64,000 bases of DNA from Bacteroidota bacterium (GTDB taxonomy: Bacteria > Bacteroidota > Bacteroidia > Chitinophagales > Saprospiraceae), in contig JAIUPL010000023.1 of the NCBI GenBank assembly GCA_020160935.1, positions 1 through 64,000 of the forward strand, written 5' to 3'. Both the position numbers and the translations under genes were made by a program. Under the pieces are notes generated by a model. It made no database searches and was not told where the DNA came from. It saw only the letters and a program-made list of their open reading frames with translations. This document shows, one piece after another, positions 51,683 through 60,808 of this stretch (position 1 is the first letter of the stretch; every line of letters starts with the position of its first letter).

Positions 51683-53653
51683 ATGAAACGCCACTTTTTT
51701 CTGTTGCTTGCCTGTGTTCATTTTGCCTTGAATGCCGATGCTCAGATGCGTTTTGCCCGCATTTTTTCCGACCATGCCGTGTTGCAACGCCAAAAACCGA
51801 TACCCGTCTGGGGCTGGGCGGCGCCCAATGAATCCGTCACGGTAATGTTGAAAGGCGCCACGGAACAAACGCGTCAAGTCAAAGCCGGTTCCGATGGCAA
51901 ATGGCAGGTAGAGTTTTCGATGCTGGAAGCAGGCGGGCCGTATTCGCTGACGGCGACGAGTGCTTCGGGCCGGCAAACGCTCAGCGACCTGCTCATCGGC
52001 GACGTGTGGCTGTGCTCCGGCCAATCCAATATGGAATGGACCGTTCGGCAGGCCGACCATTTTCAGAAAGAACAAAAAAATGCCGATTTTCCACAGATAC
52101 GGCATTTCAGGGTAGCACACGAAGTAGCGCTGACACCACAGCAGGACCTGAACGAAGGCACCTGGGAAGTGAGCAATTCCCAAACCGTGGGCGGTTTCAC
52201 AGCTGTAGGGTTCTTTTTTGCCCGGGAAGTGTACCAGCAAACGGGCGTGCCCATCGGCCTGCTGCATTCATCCTGGGGCGGTTCGCAGGTGGAAAGTTGG
52301 ATCAGCCGCGAAGCCATGCTGGCCTCCGATGTACTCAATGGCTATGGCGCAGCGCTCCCGGCTTCCTGGGAAGATGCCGACCTGCGCCTTGAAAAAAGTA
52401 TCAAAAAGAAACTGCTCGGCAATGCGGACGCCGTGGTGACCACCGCCGATGAAAAGAAGTTTTGCAGCGTCGATTACGATTTTTCCAACTGGCTTACGGC
52501 TGACCCTATGTGGCAATGGGACTGGAAAGGCGTATGGGCCTGGCGCGGCAATGGTTATATGGCAAAAATGGTGGAAATTCCGGCAGAAATGGCGGGGCAG
52601 ATCACCACGCTGGGCCTGGCCGATAACTACAACAACCTGGAAGTGTATATCAACGGTAAAATGGTGTCGTCAGGCTTGTTTAAGGGAAATACCAACCTGC
52701 TGATACCTGCCAACACCTGGAAACCCGGCGCCAATAAACTGATGATAAAACTCAACCAGCGCATCGAGCCGTCGTGGTACGGACTGGGCATGATGGGCTC
52801 TGATAAAGATTTATTCGTCCGCAGCGAAACACAAAGTATCCCCCTCGAAGGCAATGACTGGAAACTGATGCCCTCCTTCGCCGAGCCGCACACATTTGCC
52901 CATTCAAGCAACAACGTAGGCACAACGATTTACAATGCCATGATCGCGCCGTTGCTTCCCTATGGCATCCGCGGCGCTCTGTGGTACCAGGGTGAAACCA
53001 ACGCCGGGCGGGCTTACGAATACCGGCAATCTTTCCCGCTGATGATCAAAGACTGGCGCGCGCGCTGGAAAGAAGATTTCCCGTTCTATTTTGTGCAGTT
53101 GTCGTCCTATGGGCCATTTCAGAACAGCAATGAAGGCAGTGACTGGGCAGAATTGCGCGAAGCCCAAACCATGACCCTCCAATTGCCCAATACGGGTATG
53201 GCTGTTACGACCGACATCGGCAATCCGAAGGATATTCACCCGACAAACAAACAGGACGTGGGCAAACGCCTGGCCGCCAATGCACTCAAGTTTGTGTATC
53301 AGAAAGATGTGTTGTTTTCGGGGCCCATGCTGGAATCAACGCGTTTTGAAAAAGACCGCGCCGTACTCACTTTCAAATTCACTGGCGGCGGCCTGATTGC
53401 CAAAGATAAATACGGCTACCTCAAGGGTTTTGAAATTGCCGGCGAGGATCGCATGTTTTACTACGCTGCCGCTCGTATCGATGGCAATAAAGTGGTCGTA
53501 CAACACCCGAAAGGGCTGAAACCCGTTTCGGTTCGTTATGCCTGGGCCAATTCGCCCGAAGATGCCAACCTGTTTAATGCCGAAGGTTTTCCGGCATGCC
53601 CTTTCCGTACTGATGCGTGGGAAGGGGTGACGGCAAAACGACGATTCGAATAA
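51683..53653 (+). CDS. SGNH/sialate O-acetylesterase-like carbohydrate esterase
   Basis: A 656-residue secreted esterase with a signal peptide at 1-20. The SASA-type catalytic blocks are split: nucleophile Ser in LCSGQSNMEW, then GVPIGLLHSSWGGSQVESW, GALWYQGETNAG and the catalytic His in DIHPTNKQDVGKRLA. A jelly-roll domain (MVEIPAEMAGQITTLGLAD..WYGLGMMG) is inserted near residues 280-380. The name sialate esterase is by homology; next to GH26 and GH9 the likelier substrate is acetylated mannan or glucomannan. It is 10 bp after GH9. Confidence 0.9.
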   Translation: MKRHFFLLLACVHFALNADAQMRFARIFSDHAVLQRQKPIPVWGWAAPNESVTVMLKGATEQTRQVKAGSDGKWQVEFSMLEAGGPYSLTATSASGRQTLSDLLIGDVWLCSGQSNMEWTVRQADHFQKEQKNADFPQIRHFRVAHEVALTPQQDLNEGTWEVSNSQTVGGFTAVGFFFAREVYQQTGVPIGLLHSSWGGSQVESWISREAMLASDVLNGYGAALPASWEDADLRLEKSIKKKLLGNADAVVTTADEKKFCSVDYDFSNWLTADPMWQWDWKGVWAWRGNGYMAKMVEIPAEMAGQITTLGLADNYNNLEVYINGKMVSSGLFKGNTNLLIPANTWKPGANKLMIKLNQRIEPSWYGLGMMGSDKDLFVRSETQSIPLEGNDWKLMPSFAEPHTFAHSSNNVGTTIYNAMIAPLLPYGIRGALWYQGETNAGRAYEYRQSFPLMIKDWRARWKEDFPFYFVQLSSYGPFQNSNEGSDWAELREAQTMTLQLPNTGMAVTTDIGNPKDIHPTNKQDVGKRLAANALKFVYQKDVLFSGPMLESTRFEKDRAVLTFKFTGGGLIAKDKYGYLKGFEIAGEDRMFYYAAARIDGNKVVVQHPKGLKPVSVRYAWANSPEDANLFNAEGFPACPFRTDAWEGVTAKRRFE

Positions 53654-53892
53654 TAGAGCGTGAGAGATGTGAGAGCGTGAGAAATGTGAGAGAGTGAGAG
53701 ATGTGAGAGTTCGTAGAGTGCACCGCTTCGCTATAAAAATTTCAAAATGTATAAACCCAGGCCAATGAAATGCAGGTGTAATCTAAATCGGCTCTCACAT
53801 CTCTCACTCTCTCACATCTCTCACTCTCTCACATCTCTCACTCTCTCACATCTCTCACATCTCTCACTCTCTCACATCTCCCCTCTCACCTC
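53654..53892. repeat. Long inverted repeat, GTGAGAGA type
   Basis: The left arm has GTGAGAGATGTGAGAGCGTGAG units and the right arm a longer run of CTCTCACATCTCTCACT units (53803-53892). A variant middle stem GTAGAGTGCACC has a partner GCAGGTGTA. The right arm is about twice as long as the left. It starts at the esterase stop and ends 10 bp before the GH130 start. Confidence 0.88.
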
Positions 53893-53902
53893 TTTTTTTT
53901 CC

Positions 53903-55069
53903 ATGTCTTCTGATTTCCAAACAAGACTCCAACAACTCCAGGCAGCGCATGAGATACTGCTGGACACGCCCAACCAACCACAAACCCCTGGCAACGGCAT
54001 CTACACCCGCTGGGAAAATCCGGTGCTGACGCCGGCACATACACCCTTGTTCTGGCGATATGACTACAACCCTGACACCAATCCTTTTTTGATGGAACGA
54101 CTGGGGGTAAATGCCACATTCAATTCCGGCGCGCTGCTCTGGAACGGCCGTTATATACTGGTGGTACGCGTGGAAGGCAACGACCGCAAATCGTTTTTCG
54201 CCATTGCAGAAAGTCCGAACGGTATCGATCGATTCAGGTTTTGGGATTTTCCGGTGCTCATGCCTGAAACAGCCGATCCAGACACCAATGTGTACGATAT
54301 GCGCCTGACCGCCCATGAAGATGGCTGGATTTACGGACTGTTTTGCAGTGAAAGAAAAGATATGGAGCGCCCGCACGACCTCTCGGCGGCCACGGCCCAG
54401 TGCGGTATCGCGCGTACACGCGACCTCGTACAATGGGAACGCCTGCCCGATCTGATTACCTATTCCGGACAACAGCGCAATGTGGTGCTGCACCCCGAAT
54501 TTGTACAAGGCAAATACGCACTTTACACCCGCCCGCAGGATGGATTTATTGAAGTGGGCAGCGGTGGCGGTATTGGCTGGGGATTAACCGACAGTATGGA
54601 AAACGCTGAAGTGCGCGATGAAATCATTGTTGATGGAAAAGTGTATCACACCATCAAGGAAGTGAAAAATGGCCAGGGGCCTGCGCCGCTCAAAACGCCG
54701 GAAGGCTGGTTGCACCTGGCACATGGCGTGCGCAATACGGCAGCCGGGCTGCGCTATGTATTGTATATGTTTATGACCGATCTGCACGAGCCCTGGCGAA
54801 TAACACATGCTCCGGGAGGCCATTTTATCGCACCGGAAGGTGCCGAGCGCGTCGGCGATGTGTCGAATGTGGTGTTTTCAAACGGCTGGATCCGCACCGA
54901 AAACGATCAGGTGTTTATTTATTACGGCTCTTCGGATACGCGGATGCACGTGGCCACGACTTCCATTGCCCAATTACTGGATTATGTAAAAAATACACCG
55001 GCCGACGGGTATCGATCTGCAGCGAGCGTAGCACAGCGATTCAAACTGATCGAGCGAAATTTGACATAA
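53903..55069 (+). CDS. GH130 4-O-beta-D-mannosyl-D-glucose phosphorylase
   Basis: A 388-residue cytoplasmic enzyme with no signal peptide. It would split mannosyl-glucose with phosphate into mannose-1-phosphate and glucose. GH130 family 1 traits are [21 protein letters not shown], the likely proton-donor Asp in [23 protein letters not shown] and [22 protein letters not shown]. The ATG at 53903 is chosen; the upstream frame translates the CTCTCACAT repeat. The epimerase that makes its substrate is the next gene. Confidence 0.93.
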   Translation: MSSDFQTRLQQLQAAHEILLDTPNQPQTPGNGIYTRWENPVLTPAHTPLFWRYDYNPDTNPFLMERLGVNATFNSGALLWNGRYILVVRVEGNDRKSFFAIAESPNGIDRFRFWDFPVLMPETADPDTNVYDMRLTAHEDGWIYGLFCSERKDMERPHDLSAATAQCGIARTRDLVQWERLPDLITYSGQQRNVVLHPEFVQGKYALYTRPQDGFIEVGSGGGIGWGLTDSMENAEVRDEIIVDGKVYHTIKEVKNGQGPAPLKTPEGWLHLAHGVRNTAAGLRYVLYMFMTDLHEPWRITHAPGGHFIAPEGAERVGDVSNVVFSNGWIRTENDQVFIYYGSSDTRMHVATTSIAQLLDYVKNTPADGYRSAASVAQRFKLIERNLT

Positions 55070-55226
55070 GTACCAGGTCAATATTAGTTTAGACTATGGA
55101 CATCGGCTTTTGTGCTGTAACAGCGTTTGTTTTTCGTTACAATACCCACGCATTGCGCCTCAAAACAGCCTCGTCACAGCACAAAATCCGATGTCCATAG
55201 TCTAAACTAATATTGACCTGGTACTT
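55068..55226. repeat. Long perfect inverted repeat with 51-bp arms
   Basis: The arms at 55068-55118 and 55176-55226 match with a single mismatch and begin AAGTACCAGGTCAATATTAG. The loop is about 57 bases. Unlike most others the arms have no tandem units. The left edge includes the last two bases of the GH130 stop codon. Confidence 0.95.
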
Positions 55227-55299
55227 ACCGTAAAATATAGTTATTTTAGCGGCCCTTTACACAACCCGACACACACACCTGCTACTTATCAGCGTACCT

Positions 55300-56529
55300 A
55301 TGCAAACCGGTATTTCTGAAATTATCCCCTTGCAACACCTGGCTTTGGAGGCCGGGCGCGAACTGCATGATATTCTTCACTGGTGGGCAACAAAAATGCC
55401 CGATCACGACCATGGAGGTTTCTACGGCCGAATCGATGGAACAGGCCACCTGCACGCCCAGGCCGACAAAAGTGTGATTCTGAATACCCGCATTTTGTGG
55501 ACATTCAGTGCTGCGGCACTTCAAACCGGACAAAAAGAACACCGCGATGTGGCCGAACGGGCATATCACTACATCCTCGATCATTTCTGGGATGCACAAT
55601 ATGGTGGCGTGTACTGGATGCTCGATTACAAAGGCAATCCCTCCCAGGATAAAAAACAGGTGTATGCACAGGCTTTTGCCTTGTATGCCTTTTCGGAATA
55701 TTACCGGCTCACCCACGACGAAACAGCACTTCAAAAAGCCAGAACGCTGTTCGATCTCATGGAGCGGCACAGCCTCGACAAAATGCGTGGCGGGTACTTT
55801 GAAGCGTTCAGCCGCGACTGGCAATTGATTGCCGACCTGCGCCTGAGTGATAAAGACGCCAACGAGGCCAAAACCATGAATACCCACCTGCACGTACTGG
55901 AAGCATACGCCAACCTGCTTCGTGCAGCACCCTCGCAACCCGTAGAAGCAGCATTAAAAGCACTGATACTGCTTTTCCTCGATCGATTTATCGACCCGCA
56001 GACCGCACACCTGCGCCTGTTTTTTGATGAATACTGGAACCTGAAATCGCAGGAAATTTCATTCGGGCATGACATAGAAACCAGTTGGTTGCTCTGCGAC
56101 GCTGCGCAGGTACTGGGCTCCAAAAGCCTGATCAAAAGAACCCGACAGGCAGCCGTACAGGTGGCCGATGCTTGCCTGCGGGAAGGTACCGACCCACAAA
56201 ATGGCGGCATGTACTACACGGCGCATCCACAGCATGGCATCGTTGATGCCCAGAAAGACTGGTGGCCACAAGCCGAGGCCGTGCTGGGCTACCTCAATGC
56301 CTGGGAAATCAGCCAGGCGCCTCGCTTTTTGGAAGCCGCCCATCGCTCCTGGCAATTTATTCTCCAATACCTGCGCGATACCGATCAGGGCGAATGGTAC
56401 TGGGCCTACAACCCCGACGGCCGCCCCGATACCATCAACGATAAAGCCGGGCCCTGGAAATGCCCTTACCACAATGGTCGGGCATGTATGCAAATAGCGC
56501 ATATTTTCAAGCGTTTGTCAGAAAATTGA
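55300..56529 (+). CDS. Cellobiose/mannobiose 2-epimerase
   Basis: A 409-residue cytoplasmic enzyme of the N-acylglucosamine 2-epimerase superfamily that converts the reducing-end mannose of mannobiose to glucose. The (alpha/alpha)6 barrel shows HDHGGFYGRIDGTG, KSVILNTRILWTFSAA, FWDAQYGGVYWMLD, FGHDIETSWLL and GPWKCPYHNGRACMQ; the last two hold the catalytic His residues known in cellobiose epimerases. No signal peptide. With GH130 it forms the intracellular branch of mannan catabolism. No symporter gene accompanies them here. Confidence 0.93.
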   Translation: MQTGISEIIPLQHLALEAGRELHDILHWWATKMPDHDHGGFYGRIDGTGHLHAQADKSVILNTRILWTFSAAALQTGQKEHRDVAERAYHYILDHFWDAQYGGVYWMLDYKGNPSQDKKQVYAQAFALYAFSEYYRLTHDETALQKARTLFDLMERHSLDKMRGGYFEAFSRDWQLIADLRLSDKDANEAKTMNTHLHVLEAYANLLRAAPSQPVEAALKALILLFLDRFIDPQTAHLRLFFDEYWNLKSQEISFGHDIETSWLLCDAAQVLGSKSLIKRTRQAAVQVADACLREGTDPQNGGMYYTAHPQHGIVDAQKDWWPQAEAVLGYLNAWEISQAPRFLEAAHRSWQFILQYLRDTDQGEWYWAYNPDGRPDTINDKAGPWKCPYHNGRACMQIAHIFKRLSEN

Positions 56530-56664
56530 TGCCTTCCGGGCAAAATCTCACCGTGCGCTGATAATTATCCTTTACCACCTTGATAGTGGTCATTTCGTGC
56601 CGTCGGACATTCCCAACAATTTTGCTTCGAATTAATAATCGAACACCTGTAAAATTTTGGGACT

Positions 56665-57069
56665 ATGTTACTCAACACTCCAATCGGCAAACTCATGACG
56701 GAAGACGTTATCGTCATCGATGCCCACGACCAACTACGCGACATCGTCAGCACCTTTAACAACCACGGAATACGCCATGCACCTGTCGTTCAGAGTGGGC
56801 GGCTGGTAGGTATGCTCAGTTGGATCGACCTGAAAAAACTTCCCGTATCGGATGTAGACGGCATCATGACCAGCAATGGAAAAATCGTGGCATCCGAACT
56901 GATGACGCGAGAGCCTGTGAGCGTTCAGACCGACGATACACTGGAAGAACTGGCAGAGATATTTACCGAAAATGAATTCCATGCGGTACCTGTACTCGAA
57001 GGTTCCCGAATCGTAGGAATTGTTTCCACCACCGATGTGATCAAATACTTTTTATACAACGCACAGTAA
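56665..57069 (+). CDS. CBS-domain pair protein
   Basis: A 134-residue protein made of two CBS motifs (LMTEDVIVIDAHDQLRDIV..GIRHAPVV and LMTREPVSVQTDDTLEELAEIF..FHAVPVLEGSRIVGIVSTTDVIKYF). CBS pairs usually bind adenosine nucleotides and sense energy state. It stands alone, with no attached enzyme or channel, and lies directly upstream of a universal stress protein gene, another nucleotide-binding family. Confidence 0.92.
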   Translation: MLLNTPIGKLMTEDVIVIDAHDQLRDIVSTFNNHGIRHAPVVQSGRLVGMLSWIDLKKLPVSDVDGIMTSNGKIVASELMTREPVSVQTDDTLEELAEIFTENEFHAVPVLEGSRIVGIVSTTDVIKYFLYNAQ

Positions 57070-57159
57070 CAACATCACCGTTACTGCTGACGAAGGTCAT
57101 TTATACAGCCCCTCATTCGCAGCACCTTTGTATCGCATAAACCAAACAGCACCCACATC

Positions 57160-58023
57160 ATGAAAAAGATACTTGTACCGATCGATTTTTCCCCCAACTC
57201 CCTGAACGCGATGCATGTTGCGGCTTCCATCGCTCGTAAATTCAATGCTACGCTCGAACTGCTGCACGTCAACCTCGCAGCCATTTATTCCGCCCCTCTT
57301 TCCGAGTTTGTAGCCGCCTCCAAATATGAGTCCGACGACCAGCAGTATGACGATACAGCGGTGACCGAACTGGAAAAACTCAAAATGGAATTGCTGGCTG
57401 AGACAGAATATGCAAATCTCAATGTACAACTGCGCGTGGAAGACGGTTACCTCCACAGTTGCGTGAAAAATGTGGCTCAAACGGACGGCGTCGACCTCGT
57501 TGTGATGGGCACAAAAGGCACTTCCGGCCTCAATGAATTCCTGCTGGGTTCCAACACCGAAAAAGTGATTCGTACCGCTCCATGCCCGATATTGGCAGTG
57601 CCAGAAGGCGTTTCCTCGATTGAGCCTAAAATCGTACTGATGCCTACCACGCTGAGAGACGACCAGGCCGGTGTATTTAAATATGTGGCCGACTGGGAAA
57701 AACAGTACGATTTCCACGTCAAAGTGCTGTACCTCAACAACGTACGCAACCTGCCTACCGATGGTTCCGCCGAATCGGCCAAAAACCGCCTGGCTGAAGC
57801 AGCCGGACTGAAAAAAACAGACGTTATTCTTACACACGAAACGTTTTATGAAGATAATGCCATCCTGGCAACGGCCGACCAACTCAATGCCGATCTGATC
57901 GTCATGGGTACCCACCAACGTCAGGGCTTGTCTCATATCCTTTTTGGTAGCATTACCGAAGATACGGTCAACCATTCACACATTCCCGTATTGGCTATTC
58001 CCGTTGGCTGGAAAGGGAACTGA
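57160..58023 (+). CDS. Tandem-domain universal stress protein
   Basis: A 287-residue cytoplasmic protein with two USP domains. The first (1-145) has ILVPIDFSPNSLNAMHVA and the ATP-binding loop VVMGTKGTSGLNEFLLGSNTEKV. The second (about 155-287) has VMGTHQRQGLSHILFGSITEDTVNHS and ends IPVLAIPVGWKGN. It lies 90 bp after the CBS gene. A stem-loop with a T-run at 58141 could end its transcript. Confidence 0.94.
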   Translation: MKKILVPIDFSPNSLNAMHVAASIARKFNATLELLHVNLAAIYSAPLSEFVAASKYESDDQQYDDTAVTELEKLKMELLAETEYANLNVQLRVEDGYLHSCVKNVAQTDGVDLVVMGTKGTSGLNEFLLGSNTEKVIRTAPCPILAVPEGVSSIEPKIVLMPTTLRDDQAGVFKYVADWEKQYDFHVKVLYLNNVRNLPTDGSAESAKNRLAEAAGLKKTDVILTHETFYEDNAILATADQLNADLIVMGTHQRQGLSHILFGSITEDTVNHSHIPVLAIPVGWKGN

Positions 58024-58140
58024 TTCCGTACCTTTTGGTATGACTGTGGGTAGCCGCCTTTCCTGTATGCGCAGACTGGCCCCATAGTTCGGTTTATCTC
58101 CCGCCCCCCTTTTCTTCCTGTTAGAATAATCCAGATCAGA

Positions 58141-58173
58141 GCAGGAGCCATGCAGTTGGCTCCTGCTTTTTTA
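58141..58173 (+). terminator. Rho-independent terminator
   Basis: GCAGGAGCC and GGCTCCTGC form a perfect 9-bp stem with an 8-base loop and are followed by TTTTTTATTTTTG. It lies 118 bp after the universal stress protein stop. It differs clearly from the long inverted repeats, which mostly lack a T-run. Confidence 0.85.
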
Positions 58174-58230
58174 TTTTTGTATTATACTTTTTACTTTGAT
58201 CCTATTTAGGTGCACGTTTTGAAAGGCCGA

Positions 58231-58238
58231 TACTTTTG
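58231..58238 (+). promoter_or_regulatory. -7 promoter box TACTTTTG
   Basis: The box matches TAnnTTTG and is 29 bp upstream of the aldo/keto reductase ATG. It lies after the terminator at 58141, so the gene probably has its own transcript. A -33 TTTG at standard spacing is not obvious. Confidence 0.5.
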
Positions 58239-58266
58239 CGCCATTCTTTCAAAACCACATCTTGAT

Positions 58267-59283
58267 ATGAAATACAAACTTTTAGGCAACACCGGCCTGT
58301 ATGTGTCTGAACTTTGCCTGGGCACCATGACATTTGGCGGAAAAGGATTCTGGACCAGTATCGGCACCCTCGACCAGCAATCCGTCGACCAACTCGTTCG
58401 CCGCTCCATCGATGGCGGCATCAACTTCATCGACACAGCCAACGTTTATTCGGAAGGACTTTCTGAAGAAATGACTGGAAAAGCCATTCGCAACCTCGGT
58501 CTGCATCGCGACGACCTGGTAATTGCCACCAAAGTGCGCGGCCGCATGAACGAAGGCCCCAATGGCTCCGGCCTTAGCCGAAAACACATCCTCCAGGAAG
58601 TAGATGCCAGCCTGAAACGCCTGCAAACCGACTACATCGACCTGTACCAGATTCACGGCTTCGACGCCCTGACACCTATGGAAGAAATTGTCGATACCCT
58701 CGATACCCTGGTGAAAAGCGGCAAAGTGCGCTACCTCGGCTGCAGCAACCTGGCAGCCTGGCATATTATGAAAGCCGTGGGATATGCTTCGCACCACCGG
58801 CTCGCCAAATTCCAGTCGCTGCAGGCCTACTACACCATTGCCGGGCGCGACCTGGAACGCGAGATCGTACCCTTGCTGAACGACCAAAAAATGGGCCTGC
58901 TGGTATGGAGCCCGCTGGCCGGAGGGCTTCTGAGCGGAAAGTACAACCGAAATGGAGAGGGTGCGGAAGGCGCACGTCGGGCCAATTTTGATTTCCCGCC
59001 AGTCAACAAAGACCGTGCGTTCGACATCCTCGACGTGCTGGAACCAATGGCAAAGGAAAAAGGTGCTTCTGTAGCGCAACTGGCGCTGGCCTGGCTGTTG
59101 CATCAGCCCGTTGTGACCAGTGTTATTATCGGCGCCAACAAACCCGAACAACTCGATGACAACCTGAAGTCTGTATCGGTTTCGTTTACCGCCGAAGAAT
59201 TACAACAACTCGACGAGTTGAGCAAATTGCCACGCGAATACCCCGGCTGGATGATAGAGCGGCAGGGCGCGGATCGAAAATGA
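58267..59283 (+). CDS. Aldo/keto reductase
   Basis: A 338-residue NADPH-dependent oxidoreductase of the AKR superfamily. The catalytic tetrad is visible: Asp and Tyr in FIDTANVYSEG, Lys in VIATKVRGRM and His in DLYQIHGFD. Cofactor-binding segments are VWSPLAGGLLSGKY and SVIIGANKPEQLDDNL. The ATG at 58267 (MKYKLLGNTGL) fits the family; the frame extends upstream through the promoter region. The substrate is unknown. Confidence 0.94.
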   Translation: MKYKLLGNTGLYVSELCLGTMTFGGKGFWTSIGTLDQQSVDQLVRRSIDGGINFIDTANVYSEGLSEEMTGKAIRNLGLHRDDLVIATKVRGRMNEGPNGSGLSRKHILQEVDASLKRLQTDYIDLYQIHGFDALTPMEEIVDTLDTLVKSGKVRYLGCSNLAAWHIMKAVGYASHHRLAKFQSLQAYYTIAGRDLEREIVPLLNDQKMGLLVWSPLAGGLLSGKYNRNGEGAEGARRANFDFPPVNKDRAFDILDVLEPMAKEKGASVAQLALAWLLHQPVVTSVIIGANKPEQLDDNLKSVSVSFTAEELQQLDELSKLPREYPGWMIERQGADRK

Positions 59284-59400
59284 GAAACACGGATTACACG
59301 GATAAAAACAGATTTACACAGATTTGATTACAACGTAATGGTACTTAACGTACAAATCAAATCCGTGTAAATCTGTTTTTATCTGTGTAATCCGTGTTTC
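59283..59400. repeat. Long inverted repeat, ACACGGATTACACGGAT type
   Basis: Arms of about 46 bp (59283-59328 and 59355-59400) with a few mismatches are built from GATTACACGGAT and GATTTACACAGAT words. They resemble, in C/A-shifted form, the TTTACGCAGATT arms at 8.1 and 22.7 kb. It starts at the last base of the reductase stop and lies between converging genes. Confidence 0.92.
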
Positions 59401-59420
59401 CAAATCCGTGTTGCACGTTG

Positions 59421-60590
59421 TCACTTGTTCGGAAATACGTACCTGCGCACATCCTCTTCCGTCACCACCTGATCGCACAAGATGAACAGGCGTTCGATCA
59501 CATTGGCGAGTTCGCGGATATTGCCCGTCCAGTTGTACTCCTGCAAGGCCTTGATGGCATCTGACGTAAAGGACTTGGGGGCATGGCCGTAATCGTCGGC
59601 AATGCGGCGATTGAAATGTTCGAGCAAGAGCGGAATATCGTCGCGGCGGTCATTGAGCGCCGGTACTTTCACGACGATGACTGCCAGGCGGTGGTACAAG
59701 TCTTCCCGGAAACGGCCTGCTGCAATTTCTTCGCGCAGTTCTTTGTTGGTAGCGGCGAGCACCCGCACATCCACCTTAATTTCTTTGCTGTCGCCCACAC
59801 GGGTGATGCGGCTTTCCTGCAAGGCGCGCAGCACTTTGGCTTGCGCGTCGAGACTCATATCGCCGATTTCATCGAGGAAAAGGGTGCCGCCATTGGCTTG
59901 TTCGAATTTGCCGGGGCGATCGGCAATAGCGCCGGTGAATGAGCCTTTTTTATGGCCAAACAATTCACTTTCAATTAATTCTGCCGGAATAGCCGCGCAG
60001 TTTACTTCCACAATAGGCCCGTCGGCGCGGTTGCTTTTTTCATGAATCCAGCGTGCTACCAGTTCCTTGCCGGTGCCGTTCTGGCCGGTAATAAGGACGC
60101 GGCTTTCCGTAGGCGCTACTTTTTCCAGTACACGTTTGATTTCCAGAATCGGAGCGCTTTCACCGATCATGTTGACGCCTTTGCTCGCTTTCACCTGCTT
60201 CCGCAGCACCTGCGTGGTGTTCACCAGTTCGCTGCGTTCCAGGGCATTGCGTACCGTGATGAGCATACGGTTCAGATCCGGCGGTTTGGAAATGAAATCG
60301 AAGGCGCCTTTTTTGACGGCTTCCACGGCAGTGTCGATGGTTCCGTGACCGCTGACCATGATGACCGGCGTTTCGGGTGAAAGGATTTGCAGGCGTTCGA
60401 GGGCTTCGATACCATCCATTTTGGGCATTTTGATATCCGTAATGATGACGTCGAATTTCTCTTTTTGCACCTTCGCCACACATTCCAGTCCGTCGGAGGC
60501 TTCGTCTACATCGTAACCTTCAAATTCAAGGATGTCGCGCAGGGTGCGGCGGATAGGCATTTCGTCGTCAACTATCAGGATTCTGGCCAT
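59421..60590 (-). CDS. Sigma-54-dependent response regulator without C-terminal HTH
   Basis: A 389-residue NtrC-family regulator. The receiver is at 1-115, with the phospho-acceptor Asp in FDVIITDIKMPKMDG. The AAA+ domain is at about 140-375, with Walker A GQNGTGKELVARWIH, the sigma-54 contact loop ESELFGHKKGSFTGAI, Walker B GGTLFLDEIGDM and the arginine-finger region FREDLYHRLAVIVVKVPAL. The protein ends about 20 residues after the AAA+ lid (TEEDVRRYVFPNK), so the Fis-type DNA-binding domain is missing. No histidine kinase is adjacent. Confidence 0.92.
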   Translation of the reverse strand: MARILIVDDEMPIRRTLRDILEFEGYDVDEASDGLECVAKVQKEKFDVIITDIKMPKMDGIEALERLQILSPETPVIMVSGHGTIDTAVEAVKKGAFDFISKPPDLNRMLITVRNALERSELVNTTQVLRKQVKASKGVNMIGESAPILEIKRVLEKVAPTESRVLITGQNGTGKELVARWIHEKSNRADGPIVEVNCAAIPAELIESELFGHKKGSFTGAIADRPGKFEQANGGTLFLDEIGDMSLDAQAKVLRALQESRITRVGDSKEIKVDVRVLAATNKELREEIAAGRFREDLYHRLAVIVVKVPALNDRRDDIPLLLEHFNRRIADDYGHAPKSFTSDAIKALQEYNWTGNIRELANVIERLFILCDQVVTEEDVRRYVFPNK

Positions 60591-60716
60591 TGTCTGGTAT
60601 AGATTATTGGTAAGTGGTTATCAGTGGCGGAGATATAAAAAAGCGGCCACAAAGAAAGCGGCTTTCCGTTATTTAGAAGGCAGATATACAAATGATTTTT
60701 TATAAAAATCTGTGAC

Positions 60717-60744
60717 TTTGGTCCTAAACTGCGTTTTATCTTTG
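60717..60744 (+). promoter_or_regulatory. Bacteroidota-type promoter
   Basis: TTTG at 60717-60720 and TATCTTTG at 60737-60744, 16 bases apart, fit the TTTG / TAnnTTTG pattern with slightly short spacing. Transcription would start about 58 bp before the secreted coiled-coil protein. Confidence 0.6.
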
Positions 60745-60808
60745 TTTGGATGTGTGTCGCCTGCCTGGCTGGCACGTATTTTCCTAATTCGCTCAAAATC
60801 TAAAACTT

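Noticed and set aside
53747-53902. N-terminal extension of the GH130 enzyme
   Set aside because: It translates the CTCTCACAT repeat (SHLSLSHIS); the family start fits 53903.
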